Shown: positions 1 through 12,233, numbered from the stretch's first letter. The stretch is 64,000 bases of DNA from Taxawa tesnikishii (nom. ined.) (GCA_030247885.1 JAPDRO010000007.1:62001-126000), one strand, 5' to 3'. Numbers and translations are program-made. The notes: a model not told the origin generated them from the sequence alone.

Positions 1-1180
1 AGGCGACCCAGCATTGTCACCACCCTGTGCGGTCTCAGACGCAGTCGTAGATGCAGGTTGCTTCGCATCAGGACCTGTCTGTGGCAGTGCGAGGCTCATC
101 TTGGAAGCTTGCATGGATGCTCCAGATGCCTCGCTGAAACTCGCCTCCGTTGTTTCAACGTGGGCACTGACTGGGACTGGTGTGGGCACTGTAACGCCAG
201 AGACTGAGGTAGGAGATACCGCAGCCGATGGAGATGCGAGGCTGCTTTCTTGTATCTCCGTATGTGCAAAACCCAGCGTCGGGTTTGCAGTGGCATCGTC
301 AGGCTCGTCCACGTAAGATTTAATGGTCGCGGTAACATAGTCCGCAGGCGCTTGCCATACTGCTGGCAACACGCATCGCGGCTGACATTGTTGGAATGGC
401 AATTCATTCGGGAATTTGTCCACGATCCAGTCAAGGTCCATACATTCACCCCGCCAGTCCAAGCCATATCTACGTCCGGTAGAGTCGTTTGAGACAGGGG
501 TCGGAATTGGGGTATATGGCGGATGGGATGGAAACTGAGACAGTGTCCAAGTACCCGAGGACGTTTCCTGGACGGGCGTGCAAGTGGTAGCGTTCAAGCT
601 TCCCGACCACTTATATGCGCTTGCATAACTAGATGCGACCTCAGGAAAGGTGCTGCAAGTCATAAGCTCAAACTTCCACATTCGCTGACTTGTCGCTCAC
701 TTACAGTGTTGAGTATCGGGTCGTATTATCCCCGTAGCCGATGGGGAAACTTTGGATAACCGTACCCTGAGAGTTGACAGGGAGGACGTTCGAGGGCAGT
801 TCTTGCTTCTCTGTCACGGTTTTGGTAGTGTTGGTACGATTGTTAATGATGACATGCTCGACAAAGGCTGTCACCGTAGATATCGGGCCGGTGTAGTAGC
901 TCCATGAGTAGTAGTGCACTTCCGGTACAAAAACCTGGCATGCCGGAGCGCTTGAACCGCATACTGGTGCAGCGCCTACGGAAGAAGCCGCCGAGGAGTG
1001 TGTCGATATGGGGACTGCGCTAGTTGTCTGAGCCATAGCAAATAGAGAGGAGTTCGTGTATCGGCCTTGCCCGCGTATCAGCTTGATGCTTCGCACTGTG
1101 TGGATTTTTCCAGGATTACCATAATTCTGACAGAGCGCCCGAGGGATGGAAGCGCAAAGAAAGAACGTCACAGTTTTCAT
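1..1180 (-). CDS. Secreted Ser/Thr-rich protein, partial at left edge
   Basis: Two exons, 705-1180 and <1-652, are joined by a 52-bp intron (653-704, donor GTAAGT, acceptor TTGCAG) that keeps the frame (…YSTL then TFPEVASSYASAY). The N-terminus MKTVTFFLCASIPRALC is short and hydrophobic and could be a signal peptide; a second ATG (MAQTTS) lies at 1036. The middle is Tyr/Trp-rich (VHYYSWSYYTG) with sequons NRT, NTT and NAT and a few cysteines. The tail becomes Ser/Thr/Ala/Pro-rich, typical of fungal cell-wall or extracellular proteins, and is still open at base 1, so the C-terminus is missing. Other frames over exon 2 are shadows. I do not recognise a catalytic domain. Secretion and surface location are inferred from composition. 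Confidence 0.6.
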
Positions 1181-1922
1181 GCTGGAGCACGCAGGCTGAG
1201 AAATGTGTTTGAATGGAAGAGTGTGTATAGAGAGACAAGAACCATGTCAAAAGCGCGGTGAATAGATAGGTAAGATACCGCAGTTCATCGAGCGAGCAAC
1301 TCTTGAAGGGTCGGCGGTGGCTTAGCGCAAAGGGCCTGTCACTCCACTCCTTGTTTCGCATACTTTACCCAGCCAGACGAGGCATATACGTGTGTTGTGC
1401 CGATTATAGTGTCATGGCGTTGTGGGGTGATGTCCATCTGCACATGCCATTGGTACAGCCTCGTGTGCCCAGGTCTGGGCTTCCTTGGCAGCGCACGATT
1501 CCCTGCAAATGTGCTACAGCTCCAGACAGTGTGTCACCAATGGGCGTTTAGCTCCATCCGAAATTAGGTACACTGTACCGACTCAAGAAGGATTGGACTG
1601 TAGACGGGTTGGTAAAGGTTTCTAGTTGGGTTCCATCTTGATAGGGCACTGAACTTCACTTCATCCCACTGCTCCTATTACTGCGGAGAAAACTCCCTCC
1701 AACCCTCCACTCAAGTGCAGACCTCCAGTTCTGTGCTGCTAGTGTTCCGCATGTTGTCAGTCATGTTGATCAAAGACACAGTCTTCGACGAGATATGGCT
1801 CACCACGAGCGTCGCCGTGAGCTCTTTCTTACGTTGGACCTCAGCGCGACAGTAGGGGTTCAAAGTGGCTTTGGTCATCCATCAGCAAACGCGTAACATG
1901 GACAACAATTGAGGTTCCATAC
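1181..1922. other. No supported gene
   Basis: Only short ORFs without domain, codon or splice support. It contains the presumed upstream region of the secreted-protein gene and whatever follows the Mpv17-like fragment. Confidence 0.5.
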
Positions 1923-2147
1923 CTTGTAGCGGAACACGAGGGCGGTGGCAGGACCAAGGCAGGCGCCGAAGAAGCCCATGAAGCTAGTACGCTCCCAATC
2001 GTGCTTCTTCCAGGTGATCTTCTCGTCGAAGTGTTGACAGACAACATCGCCACCGGAGTACAGGAGAGCGGTACCGATGCTACAGGCTGTCATGCGCTTG
2101 TACTGATGATCAAAGGTACGGACGTGCCACATGATCGTAGAACGCAT
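1923..2147 (-). pseudogene. Mpv17/PMP22-family membrane protein, N-terminal half only
   Basis: Begins at ATG 2147 and reads 75 codons to a plausible donor (GTATGG, intron from 1922). Family hallmarks are a first helix running into SGGDVVCQ (family: GDxxxQ), the charged segment HDWERT (family: DxxRT) and FMGFFGACLGPA (family: GxxxxGP). Mpv17/PMP22/Sym1 proteins are small four-helix proteins of the peroxisomal or inner mitochondrial membrane, usually about 180-250 residues. Only the first half is visible. After the likely intron the sequence is open for about 40 codons in one frame but does not resemble the conserved WxP-containing C-terminal half. It may therefore be a truncated copy, or the second half lies behind splicing I cannot resolve. 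Family call is fairly good; integrity is doubtful. Confidence 0.5.
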
Positions 2148-2501
2148 GGTGTTTTGAGGCTGTGTGAATTAATTTCGAGTGGGATTGTACTGAACTGCGA
2201 GAAGTGATATGATTGTTGCGCAGGAGAGGATGGTTGGTGATATGAGAGAAAGAATTGTATGCCCTTCCAACACGAAGGCCGCACTTCTCCATCGAGCAGA
2301 GTCACATGTTCGCCTACGAGACTGTTGGCCAGCAATACGCGCATGGACCCAGTAGTGAATGATGGAGGTAATGGGCCAATGAGATCGCGGCGTGCCATTC
2401 AACCTGACGGGTCCGTCTGACTACCGAGCCTTAAGGGATTCTGAGATGTGTGTCTCTTGTCCCTCTCTTTCTCCTTCAACACCTGAACTGAATCAAGACT
2501 C

Positions 2502-3014
2502 AAATCAAACCATGGCAAAGTCACGCCGAGCTCGACTCGGTGCTCGCAGACGCCGCCCGCAGAGAGAAGCGTACCGCAAGCGAAAGCGACCTTAGAAGGA
2601 TGCCCAGACTGACTGGTAACTCCAGCAATTTGAAGTATTGCTACAGGCTGATATCACTAAAGGAAGGACCTGCCAACATGAATTCGCCATAACGTCTACG
2701 CTTGCCTTCTCGAAACACCGTCCCCTCTTAGACTCTTTGACCATCAGTACAAATCCTCGGCTTCCAAACTCAAGCGATACCTCGGATCGAACCACGACCC
2801 AGCTTATGCGATGCTATTCGTCAATGTAGAGTTCGGCAATGGGTTCGTCGAAGCCGTCCTTCGTGCCAACCGCAAGACCTGGCTGGCTGATGCTCTTGGA
2901 CATACCATCCGAAGCACGAACAAACAATGGCGTACGTTCGAAAACGTTGTTTCTGAACTGTCAGAATCTGACCCGAGTACCATTACTGCTGTTGAGGTTC
3001 ATGTCGCGCTATGA
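2502..3014 (+). pseudogene. Unrecognised broken ORF
   Basis: Two abutting open stretches look coding. The first (about 2502-2690) gives AELDSVLADAARREKRTASE. The second (about 2682-3014) gives LRLFDHQYKSSASKLKRYLG and then RANRKTWLADALGHTIRS before a stop at 3014. They lie in different frames and meet at TTCGCCATAACG near 2688, where dropping one base would make a single ORF of about 170 codons. No GT-AG intron explains the switch. I recognise no domain. It may be a decayed gene or carry a sequencing indel. Confidence 0.3.
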
Positions 3015-3543
3015 TGAAGGAAGGGTAGCGGGTGGTCTCGTGTCTAACAGCCCATGCGGTTCTGCGCTATTCCGATGCGAACTTCGAGCTGATCTAGTTC
3101 TGTTGATTTCAAGTTTGCAAGCGCGGCTCGTGGAGCGGGCAGCGGTACTTCGTAACGGCAAATACAAACACCATCGATACCTCGCAACCGTACTGCGACA
3201 GCCTAGAAATGTGATTATGTTGTCTTAGTATGATGTCTTATTCGATGGCTGATGAGCTAGTCGGAACACTGCAATGTGATACCTACTGCATCCCAGTGTG
3301 TAATGCAACAGGTTGCGGACAGCATGCCATGGAAAGGATGGGTAGTGTGCCACCTCCATGCTCGGAACGAGGATCTGCTCCTGATGTTGGTCAAGGTACT
3401 ACACTACCAAACTTCTCACCCCGGTTACCAGATCCGCGGACCGCTGCCCGCCGTGCTACAACTGGATGCGGTCACAGGTCTTTGCAGAGTTTGCTGTGAC
3501 TTGGTTTGCAACTAATCATACCTAATGGTAGTGATCTACTTCC

Positions 3544-3816
3544 ATGGCCTTCCACACCAGCCTATTTGCACTATTTGCTCTGGCAGAACCCCTCACCGCC
3601 TGGTCCAAGCTCGCGGAGCTCGACTACTTGTACGCGCTTGAACCCCCGACAAACCCTCTTCTTTTCTTCTCATCCAAGTGCGCGGGTTATACGCGTGGCA
3701 GTGAAGATTCATCTGAGCCCGCGTTTTTGCTGATTGAAAACTTTCGATCGACCGCTCCTGTTGGTCCTCGGATCGGCAGGGAATTTTTGGAACATACCAC
3801 TCTGTCTTTTCATTGA
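3544..3816 (+). CDS. Hypothetical 90-residue protein
   Basis: ATG at 3544 and stop at 3816. The N-terminus MAFHTSLFALFALAEPLTAW is hydrophobic and signal-like, followed by an acidic/aromatic stretch. No family recognised. The ORF contains one copy of a 19-base word that recurs twice elsewhere in non-equivalent frames, which weakens the coding case. It may be part of the same decayed stretch as the broken ORF just upstream. Confidence 0.2.
   Translation: MAFHTSLFALFALAEPLTAWSKLAELDYLYALEPPTNPLLFFSSKCAGYTRGSEDSSEPAFLLIENFRSTAPVGPRIGREFLEHTTLSFH
3592..3610 (+). repeat. 19-base repeated word, copy 1
   Basis: CTCACCGCCTGGTCCAAGC, identical to the complement of 12379-12397 and 19636-19654. Confidence 0.75.
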
Positions 3817-5790
3817 TGCTTTGGCTGCGTTGCGGCTGAAGGTTGAAGAAGAGACTCTGATACGATCCTTGATAAATGAGTGTGTCTTGCAGACTAATGC
3901 TCGGTTTACTGAGGTAGTGTTGCTCCTATGTTGTTCTGGAGGTATTCAGAAACGAGCTGCGATGCCTCTTTTGCTCTTCTTACATGACTGTGCTGTTCTT
4001 ATCCTAGTCCGTGGGGAATGAGGGCTCGTGTCAAGCCATGTACCTTCTAGACTACTGTTAAAGCGGATCTCTTGTGCAAGAACGAGTTGCGCCATTAGGT
4101 GACGTACCGATCAGCGGAGATGATGGAGCGTGTTTGTGATCGAGCAGTATGGTGGCTTCTGATTCAACTAGACACGGGGTGCATTCACAGTGTGCATACA
4201 CGCTATGAAGTGCGAACAGACGATATAAACCACAAGGTAGAGACTGCGCACCAGCTAATTAGATACTGGATAGACTGGAGAAAGAGCAAAGAACCATCGT
4301 CCTCAGTGATGACTCTTGAAGCTAGCACGCCCTTGAAAATACTCTATCATGATTCCATGAACAAAGGCTTTGCCATGCAGAGTCTCACACTTTGGTGATA
4401 TCTATCAACGCTTGCAGAACATTAGCGTCGACGGTGTTCGGCACCATCTGAATGCAGACATCTTTGGAAAAGCTCGTGAACACAGCCTTCTCAGTATGCA
4501 TCTCAAGGATCCCATGCTACATCGCCTCTCAGCGCTCTTCGATTGTCTTTCCACATCGGGGTAGGAGGTACCTCCAACCACAATTCTATGGGCTCTACGG
4601 TTTGTCATGCGCTTTCTTTCGTTCTCATGCTTTCGGCATGGAGGCGATCATCTCGTACTTCTTCGCGAGCATCAACAACCCCGCAGCCACATCGTTCGTC
4701 ACTCACTACATGCTATCCTTCCCACACACAACCCAAAGTATTGGAAGTGAGATCCGATCATTGAGCGAGAATGGGCAGGGTAAAGAGCGGATAGCTGAGC
4801 GGAAGACAGGCAAGGAGGGGTTCAAGGGGAGGAGCAAGGAGACGAGGGGAACGATAATGTTTAAACCAACACCGAGCGGATCGCGGTTTAGAGGTAAAGC
4901 TGTTGCTGACCGTTCGGATACAATGACTTGGTAAATCCTGCACCATACCACTCAATGGCGATGATACACTGCTTTTTGCTGCAAAACTTTCAGGTTCCTC
5001 CGTTTGCTCTTTCCTTCGCCAGCCGCTGCTCCATTATCCCTGCTTTCCATCGTGCTGCTCTGATGATAGATGCCCAAAAGCGATGGAGCTCTTGTGCTGG
5101 CAATTCATCAGTTGGTGCTGTGTCTATACATGTCTCGCTCGGTAGACTTGCGTTCGTAGTCCATTGGTTCCCCTCTCCCACAATTATTCTAACCTGATTT
5201 TCCAGTGGCGTCATCTTAACAGTTTTCTTAGTACGGTATGAGTGAGGTGACAGATTCGATGCTCTGCGTCCAAGATTCTGGCGAGGGGACTGTTTCATGC
5301 ATGTTGGTCGTCGAGCACATTGTGGTGTTAATGGAAGAGTCGATGCTTGCATGCCGCTATCTGTGGTGCACAGCTGAACATTTCATGTGGTTGCCAGACG
5401 ACCTTTACCACTGTGTTTGATCCGGATAACGTATGCTTATCAAATGTCAAAAGGACGTAGCGCACAGAGTCGCCGAGAGAATGCTTGATTTAACATGTGA
5501 CTACCACTTGCCCTCAGAGAGCGCTCCGTTGTGCTGATGATACTCCTTCCTTCCAACGATCTTTGTCTAACCCTGCCAAAAGCCCTAGATCTTCAGCTCC
5601 AGAGATTCTCTCGTGTCTGCCAGTTCTCAATCCAGCGTACAACCAAAGAAGGAAGTTTGCTTGTGCTTCTAGTGTCGACTCATTCTCTTTGTGCCACTGC
5701 CCCCAGAACATCTGCCACCTGGCCCTCAGGCCAAGCCAGTAAGAGATAGCAGTGCTTCATCCGTCGATGACGAATGTCATGTGCGAGAAG
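3817..5790. other. Decayed-looking stretch, no firm gene
   Basis: Plus-strand open pieces at 3734-4021, 4099-4398 and 4452-4934 have protein-like composition. The last ends in a basic Lys/Arg/Glu/Ser-rich tail, for example GKERIAERKTGKEGFKGRS. They sit in different frames with no convincing splice sites between them. I read this as possible remains of a larger plus-strand gene, or chance. 4935-5790 shows nothing. Confidence 0.3.
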
Positions 5791-6549
5791 TCATTCTTGA
5801 ACAGTGACCGCTGCCCTGACTGCCTGTGCGATCTCAGAATCATCGGCGAAGAAATTGCCCTCTGCGGACTCGATCTTCTGCAGGCCACGTAGACGCATGA
5901 TAGGCATCTCGCTTGGCATCATATGTTGGAGGTCCGCCCAAGGTCGCCAGCGGTGATGGGTCCAAGAGGTCTGTTCCGCCATTCGAGCAAAGAAAGGAAC
6001 ATTGGGCGAAGGAACTGAGAACCTCATGTCATCTACCTGGGGATCTCCGAAGCGCTGGGACTTTCCCCATCGAAATTTGATATCTTGATCCTTGAAGATG
6101 CAAAGGCGCAGGAGCCGGAGGTTGGGGCAGAGCATGAGGAGGTCAGCGAGAGCGTCGCCGTTGAATGGAAACCTCTCTCCTTTGGAGAAAAGGCAGTCGC
6201 GAACGCTTAACTTGAAGGATACTTGGTTGATCTTGTCCCAGACTCCGAGCCTCTCCAGGGTTTCGAGCTGAAACACCACACCATCATCAACGGCGGGGAT
6301 GTACTCAAAGTGAAAAGTTGTCTTGACCCAGAAGACTGGAGTCGCCTCTTGGTAGATTGAGCGTGAAGTGCAGAGGACGCTGCCTGATCCAGAGCGCTCA
6401 ATAAGGACGGCAGTATCGTCGAAGGTGTCGGTAGCGATTGATTTGTCGCCCAGCTTGATGGTGACGATGCTGTCTCTAAACAGGTAGTGGTAAATCTGTA
6501 GGCGCAGCTCAAGGGGCAGGTCAAGAAAAGTGCAGATGTTGTCTGACAT
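5791..6549 (-). CDS. F-box-like (LPxExRxxIY) protein
   Basis: Single-exon gene of 252 residues starting MSDNICTF at ATG 6549. Residues about 9-25 carry the F-box-like helix DLPLELRLQIYHYLF, seen at the N-terminus of large fungal families of F-box/2EXR-type proteins, followed by the usual 'TSRSIYQEATPVFW' segment (family: CRQIRxEAxxxFY). The rest is predicted alpha/beta without leucine-rich or WD repeats. F-box proteins hook substrates to SKP1-CUL1 ubiquitin ligases, but SKP1 binding is not established for this fungal subtype. Clean frame and clear start. It is the best preserved of several such genes in the window. Confidence 0.75.
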   Translation of the reverse strand: MSDNICTFLDLPLELRLQIYHYLFRDSIVTIKLGDKSIATDTFDDTAVLIERSGSGSVLCTSRSIYQEATPVFWVKTTFHFEYIPAVDDGVVFQLETLERLGVWDKINQVSFKLSVRDCLFSKGERFPFNGDALADLLMLCPNLRLLRLCIFKDQDIKFRWGKSQRFGDPQVDDMRFSVPSPNVPFFARMAEQTSWTHHRWRPWADLQHMMPSEMPIMRLRGLQKIESAEGNFFADDSEIAQAVRAAVTVQE

Positions 6550-9500
6550 GGTGACTAGTAGGTGATGTTAACAATGGATGATCATTCAGCAGGCGATATC
6601 TGTGCTCTTACAGTTGCTGGCTTTGGATTGGTGGGTCGGCCGCTAGCAGAAGGCAAGATGTGACTTCTCACGATTACTGGTGCAAGGTTTTCGTATGTAT
6701 TCGACCGCTCGCCGTGTGTTCGGAATGTTGGAGGTGGGTTGCACTAACCTTGTTATCAACCGAAGCGGAGCGCGAACATGACTGCGAGGGAGAAATGGTA
6801 GGCAAAAACAAGCTGCGCGGATTCTTCGTAGATCACATGAACTGAGGCGGTCCGGTTCACCTGAACGGGTGTTGCGGCAGGGTATCACCGGAAAGCGCCG
6901 TCGTGGTCCCGAACCGGAGTAGTAAAGCTCCCTATCTTTCTAAAATGGTACATCTGGATCATGTCATCTGTCCGTCCCGAGCTTGGCTGCGAGATGAGAC
7001 TTCTGCCTCATAACAAGCTTCATCGAGGACTAGACCTTGGCAGTCTGTTGAACTGTCTTTTGCAACAACCTAATTCATCGACATATTGTGACCCCTTGTG
7101 CCGCCCATAATCCTGCGGGTATAGATTCCTAACAGCATGATAACTGTAGTACTCATTTGTCTCTACTTTGTAGCATACTACTTAATATCTCAGCGCTGAT
7201 GAAGATGTTTGAATCCAACACTCGCACACACACATGATCCATGCCTTTTTCGAGGCTGTATAATTACGCCGGGTGTTTGTCTACCAACTTACCTAAGCTT
7301 CTGACCATTGGAAGCAAATCATGGTACATAGATGCACTGACCATCTTGGAACGCTGCTCAGTCAGAAACATGAGCGTTCTGGAAGCGCGGGCCAGTAAGC
7401 TCTTTGGAGCAGTAGAAGGTAGTGTAGTATAGGTGACAAACGTTGGTGCGTCTGCATTGCTATAATGCATTTACCCAGTCTCGAGAGCAAGCACTCGTCC
7501 AGCTTCCTGTGAAAACCCGTGTAACCTATGGCGCTCGCATGCTTCTCCAGCTCACATCGTCCCTGCATCCAGTCTTTCCCATTCTTCTTTCCAGCAAAAT
7601 GCTACACAGGCGATACTACTCGCCTAACCCTCTTCTCTCCTCAATGCTCCTCTTTAGAGCTGTGGGTCATGAGTCCTGATGGACTTGTTCTTTCCAGCCT
7701 CCATATCCGGGACACCAAGGCGGCTGTATCGGAAGAGCATGTCTATTGTACTCCCGGCTTTTTTGTTGTGTTTTTGCAAGTCCATGACGAGCTCGCCATT
7801 TTCCTTTTCGGGGTAATCTCGTGCAACGCCTCAATCACCTTAACGTAAGAGGCCGGTTTTGTGGTATTCATGCTGTGGGGCGAACTGATAGAGGAATTTG
7901 CTTTGCAGCTGAGATTGGATGAAGTGTTACTTCAAAGCAAATTCGTTGTGGTGTTGACCCTGCTGTTGTGATCCTGCAAGCCCTTCATGAGCTTGTGCTT
8001 TCCCTCTTCCTCATCGGTCTCATGCTTCAGCGTGATGGCTACTTTAGTAGTAGTGGGGAAAACGGTGTCCTTCTGCGTACCGAGGCAGGGTTGTGGCCCG
8101 CAGGTTGTTCGGTTTCGGGCCAGAGGTGCGTACGAATGGACGAAACCAACCGAAAGGAAGAAGTTGAAAACAGTGGTAGTCTTGTGCTCAGTGTCTGACC
8201 TCAGTAGGAACATGGTACGGACAGACGTGAAACGCGTTAGTGTGGTTGTAGGAAGCTGTTGCATGTGAAAGCGAGCTTCGACGATCAACACAGTCTTGCT
8301 CCTGTCCAAACATATTTTTCTACACGAAGTTGTCTTTCTCTCTATTCTTGTACCTGTCGTCCTTTCACCACATGGGCAAAATGGCTCATCGCGTACGGAG
8401 CATGAATCTAAACAGCTACCTGCTACCCGAGGCCCAACAAATCGAAAAGCGAAGGGCAAACGATAGAGCACAGGAAGATGAAGGTCGGACATGCAACGTG
8501 AGAGGAAACAAGAAACACCCGACCGACTTGGGAGCAGCTATCACCTACCAACCGCGGCCCAATCGTCTCTGAGACCTCAACCGCAACCAAAACGAAACAT
8601 GAGCAATATTGCAGGCTTAGAGCACATAGTACAAACAGCGATCGGAACCTCGCTACCGGATGAGGCGCGATGAACAAGGGTCAAGATCCGTCAAAGGTTG
8701 CGGAAATGAGTATGAATGCAGGGAATGGTATCGAGGTAGGCTTAGCCCGTGCAGGAAAGATGTATACTCGAAGGGCGTACAGGTTATGAGATGAATCTCA
8801 TTCTGTCTAGCGATCTGTCAATAGTTCGGCTGGCCAGCACGGTCCGAAGCACGTCACTGCTCAAGCTAGTCTACCCAAATGTCGATGCGTAAGTATGCAG
8901 CGTGACATCCTGTGCCTTCATCTCAGCTTTGACTGCCCCTTTGAACCGCTTGCGAGATCTTGTGCTCGACTATCCCGGTTTTTCAGCCATCATACTGCTA
9001 GCCAGCTTACTTCTCCCACTGTACAGCCACACCTAACTCTTCCGACGAAGACGCAGACCTTTCAATGCACCTCTTTCCAACAACTTTTCAAGTGCTTCGA
9101 AACTATGCTGTTATAGAAAAAGCCCAAAGGTTGAACATACTCTTCTAATCGCAGAACACTGTTTTTCCCTTTCGCTTCCCCTTGGCTGAGTAAACTCGGT
9201 CAAGCTGTTAACTTTGGGTTAAGCAATGCTGGCTTCGCTCGTGGGCAGCACTAGCAATGTGCTTTGGTCATTATCCGAGATATCCGTTGACTTCCTCATC
9301 CTGCATTTGGCTGTCTGTGGAAGGGACAGAAAAGGAAAGGCGTGACTTGGAAGTCTCGTGTGGGCGATCGATGTGGATATTACTATCCGTGTGATGTGAC
9401 ATTGATGCTTGATGAAGCCGGCGAGAGTCAGAATCATAAAGATCCCGTAGGAACGTCTGTACGGATAGATATGTAGGCTTAATGTAACGACCTGTTCATG

Positions 9501-9710
9501 CATTGTGGGTATGAAGTGATGAACACGGTCGGCACAGCCTGCGGACACACTGCCGCTCTACTGCCTCGGAAAAATACAGAGCGGTTACACTTGGCAGATT
9601 CGTTCATCTGGGATGGAGCAACTCGCCGCTCGCTAACATCGAAGGATGGCGAGCGCGCTAGGGAGGACCCATGTGCTGTTCCGACATCCGTGATCAAACT
9701 ACACGGAGGG
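6550..9710. other. No supported gene
   Basis: Several ORFs overlap on both strands at 7932-8570 with none clearly favoured. No domain, signal peptide or splice pattern stands out. Confidence 0.45.
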
Positions 9711-10100
9711 TAAAAGAAGAAAACCGAGAAGCAAGCTCGAAAACGAATTTGGCTTCAATGCGAGGCTTGGCGCAATGCCGGAGGGCCGGGTTCGGGGTCC
9801 TTGCAAGCTTGGAAAACACTCCAACACGACAGGTGCCGATCCCAAATCCAGAGCATCTCTTTTGCCGAACAGCATCCACAACTCGCTTGTCGCCAACTAT
9901 ACGAGGGTGAAATGATACCTCTCAAGCGAGGAGGGGCTCTTCCTTCGGGCGTGCTTCACTATACGATAGAACAACGTACCTACCATCCGGAAATCACACT
10001 CAACACACTCAAGGTGGACGGCGATATCATCTGTCTATGGGAGCAAATCTATGTCGGAAACCTGTCTGTGGGCACACATGGTAGAACCTGGACTGGGTGA
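9711..10100 (+). other. Open frame of about 129 codons, start unclear
   Basis: Open from just after a stop at about 9710 to a TGA at 10098-10100. The first ATG is at 9912 (MIPLKRGGALPSGVLHYTI), so a full-length product would need an upstream exon. Composition is protein-like and ends LWEQIYVGNLSVGTHGRTW. No family recognised. It may be a relic or chance. Confidence 0.2.
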
Positions 10101-11325
10101 TGCGATCGTGGCTACCATATTTTCGACTCATACAACCTCCGTTGCTGTACTCTCCATACCACGCTCTACCTACGCATTCCCATCGCTCCATCGTCAATAT
10201 TCATCCGGTTAAAGCTTCCTTTTGCAGTTCGATGAGCACTCCGTTATTCCAGAATCGGATGGTATCGCTTCTCGGCGTCAGTCCCATGCCAATCTTTTCT
10301 TTCCAACTTCCCTTCTTTCCAACGCTCAACACATTCAACCACCGAGGACTGTGGTCCAGAAAGCGCCCCATCTCCACGAGTACTCTCAATCGTTTCTCAA
10401 ACACAACTTTGCATAGGCAGTATATCGCGCCAGAAGCGGTATCATCTACGCACAGTGTTCCTGCGCGACCTTGGTGCTAGTGGTACCGTAGCCTCGACCG
10501 CCGATTCCAGAGGTGTACTGCTCACCCTGCTTCTACATGCAGGAATGTAGCTTTACATGTTGTGTCTCTACGTTCACTTCACGCTGTCATGTTCGGTTAG
10601 CCGTGTTCCAGGTAAGATTGAACTATCGAGATGTTCACAGCTCTACTTAAGTAGCTCTCCGTACCGCTGTCAAGATGCAAGATGCTTTTGGCAGACCTCC
10701 ATTTGCGAGCTGGCGATGTGCTCAAAGAATCATTGATCCGGCCTCTTCGGAAAAGGACGTCGGACTACGTTTCCATGGGAGAACCGCCTTGGGACTATCA
10801 CAATGCAGAACGATTAGGAGTGGACTCGCATTTAGCACATTGTTTGGATATAGAGGGTATAATGCTTGTCTTGCAGACTCAGGGGCGAACATTCTGCCCG
10901 GCGAAAGGCAGCAGTGTTGTGCTGTGAGCGAGCCCCGTGTGAGAGTGTTGCATCGTTACAAGCACTCGAGCGGCTCTCACGATGAGATGCTCAGACCGCT
11001 GTATTGTGACTTCAGTTCTTGCCCGATCACGGATGGCCAAGACCAGCGGGGAGGTACCGTGTATCCCATGACAAGACCCTTATGTGATGCACTGGTATAG
11101 CGATGCAGGCCCATGTCATCGTGAAAAGCATGGAGTTAGCAGGATTGAGTGAGGCTGTATGTATCGCTGCCCGCAGGTTCTGAAGGACCTGTAGTTGAAG
11201 TAAGACTGCTTCCATATCATCCTGTATACCAAGTAGAAGCGGCTCAGTTTGATTTGTGATACGACCAGAGACTCTATAAGCTGTATTATGAGAACGTCAT
11301 GTACGTACACGAGAGAGTGTCCCGA
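10101..11325. other. No firm gene
   Basis: A short plus-strand ORF at about 10682-10927 (LLADLHLRAGDVLKESLIRP) is protein-like but lacks a clear start and any homology I recognise. Nothing else is seen. Confidence 0.35.
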
Positions 11326-12233
11326 TCATGGATTGGTCTGGGAACGCATGCGATTCAGCTGCTGCTCCACCTTCCTCCAGCCTTCCTCCCTCAATTCGTG
11401 AACTGTGGTAGCCGCATATGATGTACGGCGAAGCATGTCCTGCCTGCGCTGACCAAGGCGCCCAATATAGTCCTCTTCGGACTCGAGCAACTCGCAGACA
11501 TCCTCTGTGAGTCCCTTCTTGTGGCAGATTTTCAGCCATTCCATCATATTTTTCCAGTTCGTCGAGCCGAACATACTGAGTCTCGTCCGGACTTGAACGT
11601 TACGGCGCGACAAAGCGCCCGGCAGGTCCATCTGAAGCCAACGCAAGAGATCATCGCCTTTGTGGTTGCGCATCTGTATGTTGAAAGTGTTGCGCGTGTA
11701 GAAGATGGCCGCAGCCTCGTTGCGTATCTGACGGCAGGTTTGTAGGATGCTTGGGACGCGGAAGTTGTGCCACTTAGAAACTTTCAACGCGTGATCGGCA
11801 AGGAGGACGTATCTATAGATCCTCTTCCGCAGCCCAGGGGTAGGCTAAGCAGTCCCTCCTGGGTGGCTTTGGTACGCTTCTGTCACCATAATTGTTAGCC
11901 TGGATTCATGTTGACCATTTGCGGCAGGTTGCATACCTTCTCATCTTGCTTAACCATATGTTTGGGCTTATCGGCAAGAGATCGCATGTGAGTGGTAGCA
12001 ACAGATGTCTCGTCTGCGGATGCAGAGAGATCGATGTCGTAATCTTCTCTGCTCCTGCGTCTGATCTCTTTCGGCGGTTCGGATTGGTGGAGCATCTCCA
12101 TGTTTTCATCAGTCGTCTCTCCAACACCGTCAACTGATTCCTCTATTTCATCGTCTGGTTCCTCCTCCCACTCGATCAGATGAGAAGGCTTGCGAAAGGA
12201 GACCATGATGGGCTGATCGCGGCTACTGGACAT
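11326..12233 (-). CDS. F-box-like protein, two exons, frame slip in the motif
   Basis: Exon 1 is 11937-12233 (MSSSRDQPIMVSF, acidic EEEPDDEIEESVD, then a basic patch). The intron starts GTATGC and has branch CTAAC. The best acceptor (GACAG, intron 11880-11936, 57 bp) leads into LLSLPLG, the first half of the F-box-like motif. The second half, LRKRIYRYVLLADHALK, is in the next frame; the slip falls in a C3 run (plus strand) at 11833-11835. One extra base restores LPLGLRKRIY and gives about 283 residues. A later acceptor (CTTAG, intron 11845-11936) keeps frame without repair but loses LLSLP. Downstream lies the family segment ILQTCRQIRNEAAAIFYTRN, then a charged helical tail to the stop at 11326. 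Role as for other F-box-like proteins. Confidence 0.65.

Noticed and set aside
7932-8570. Three overlapping ORFs of 76-186 codons
   Set aside because: All three frames are open together, as in stop-poor sequence; none has a motif, splice signal or clear start advantage.
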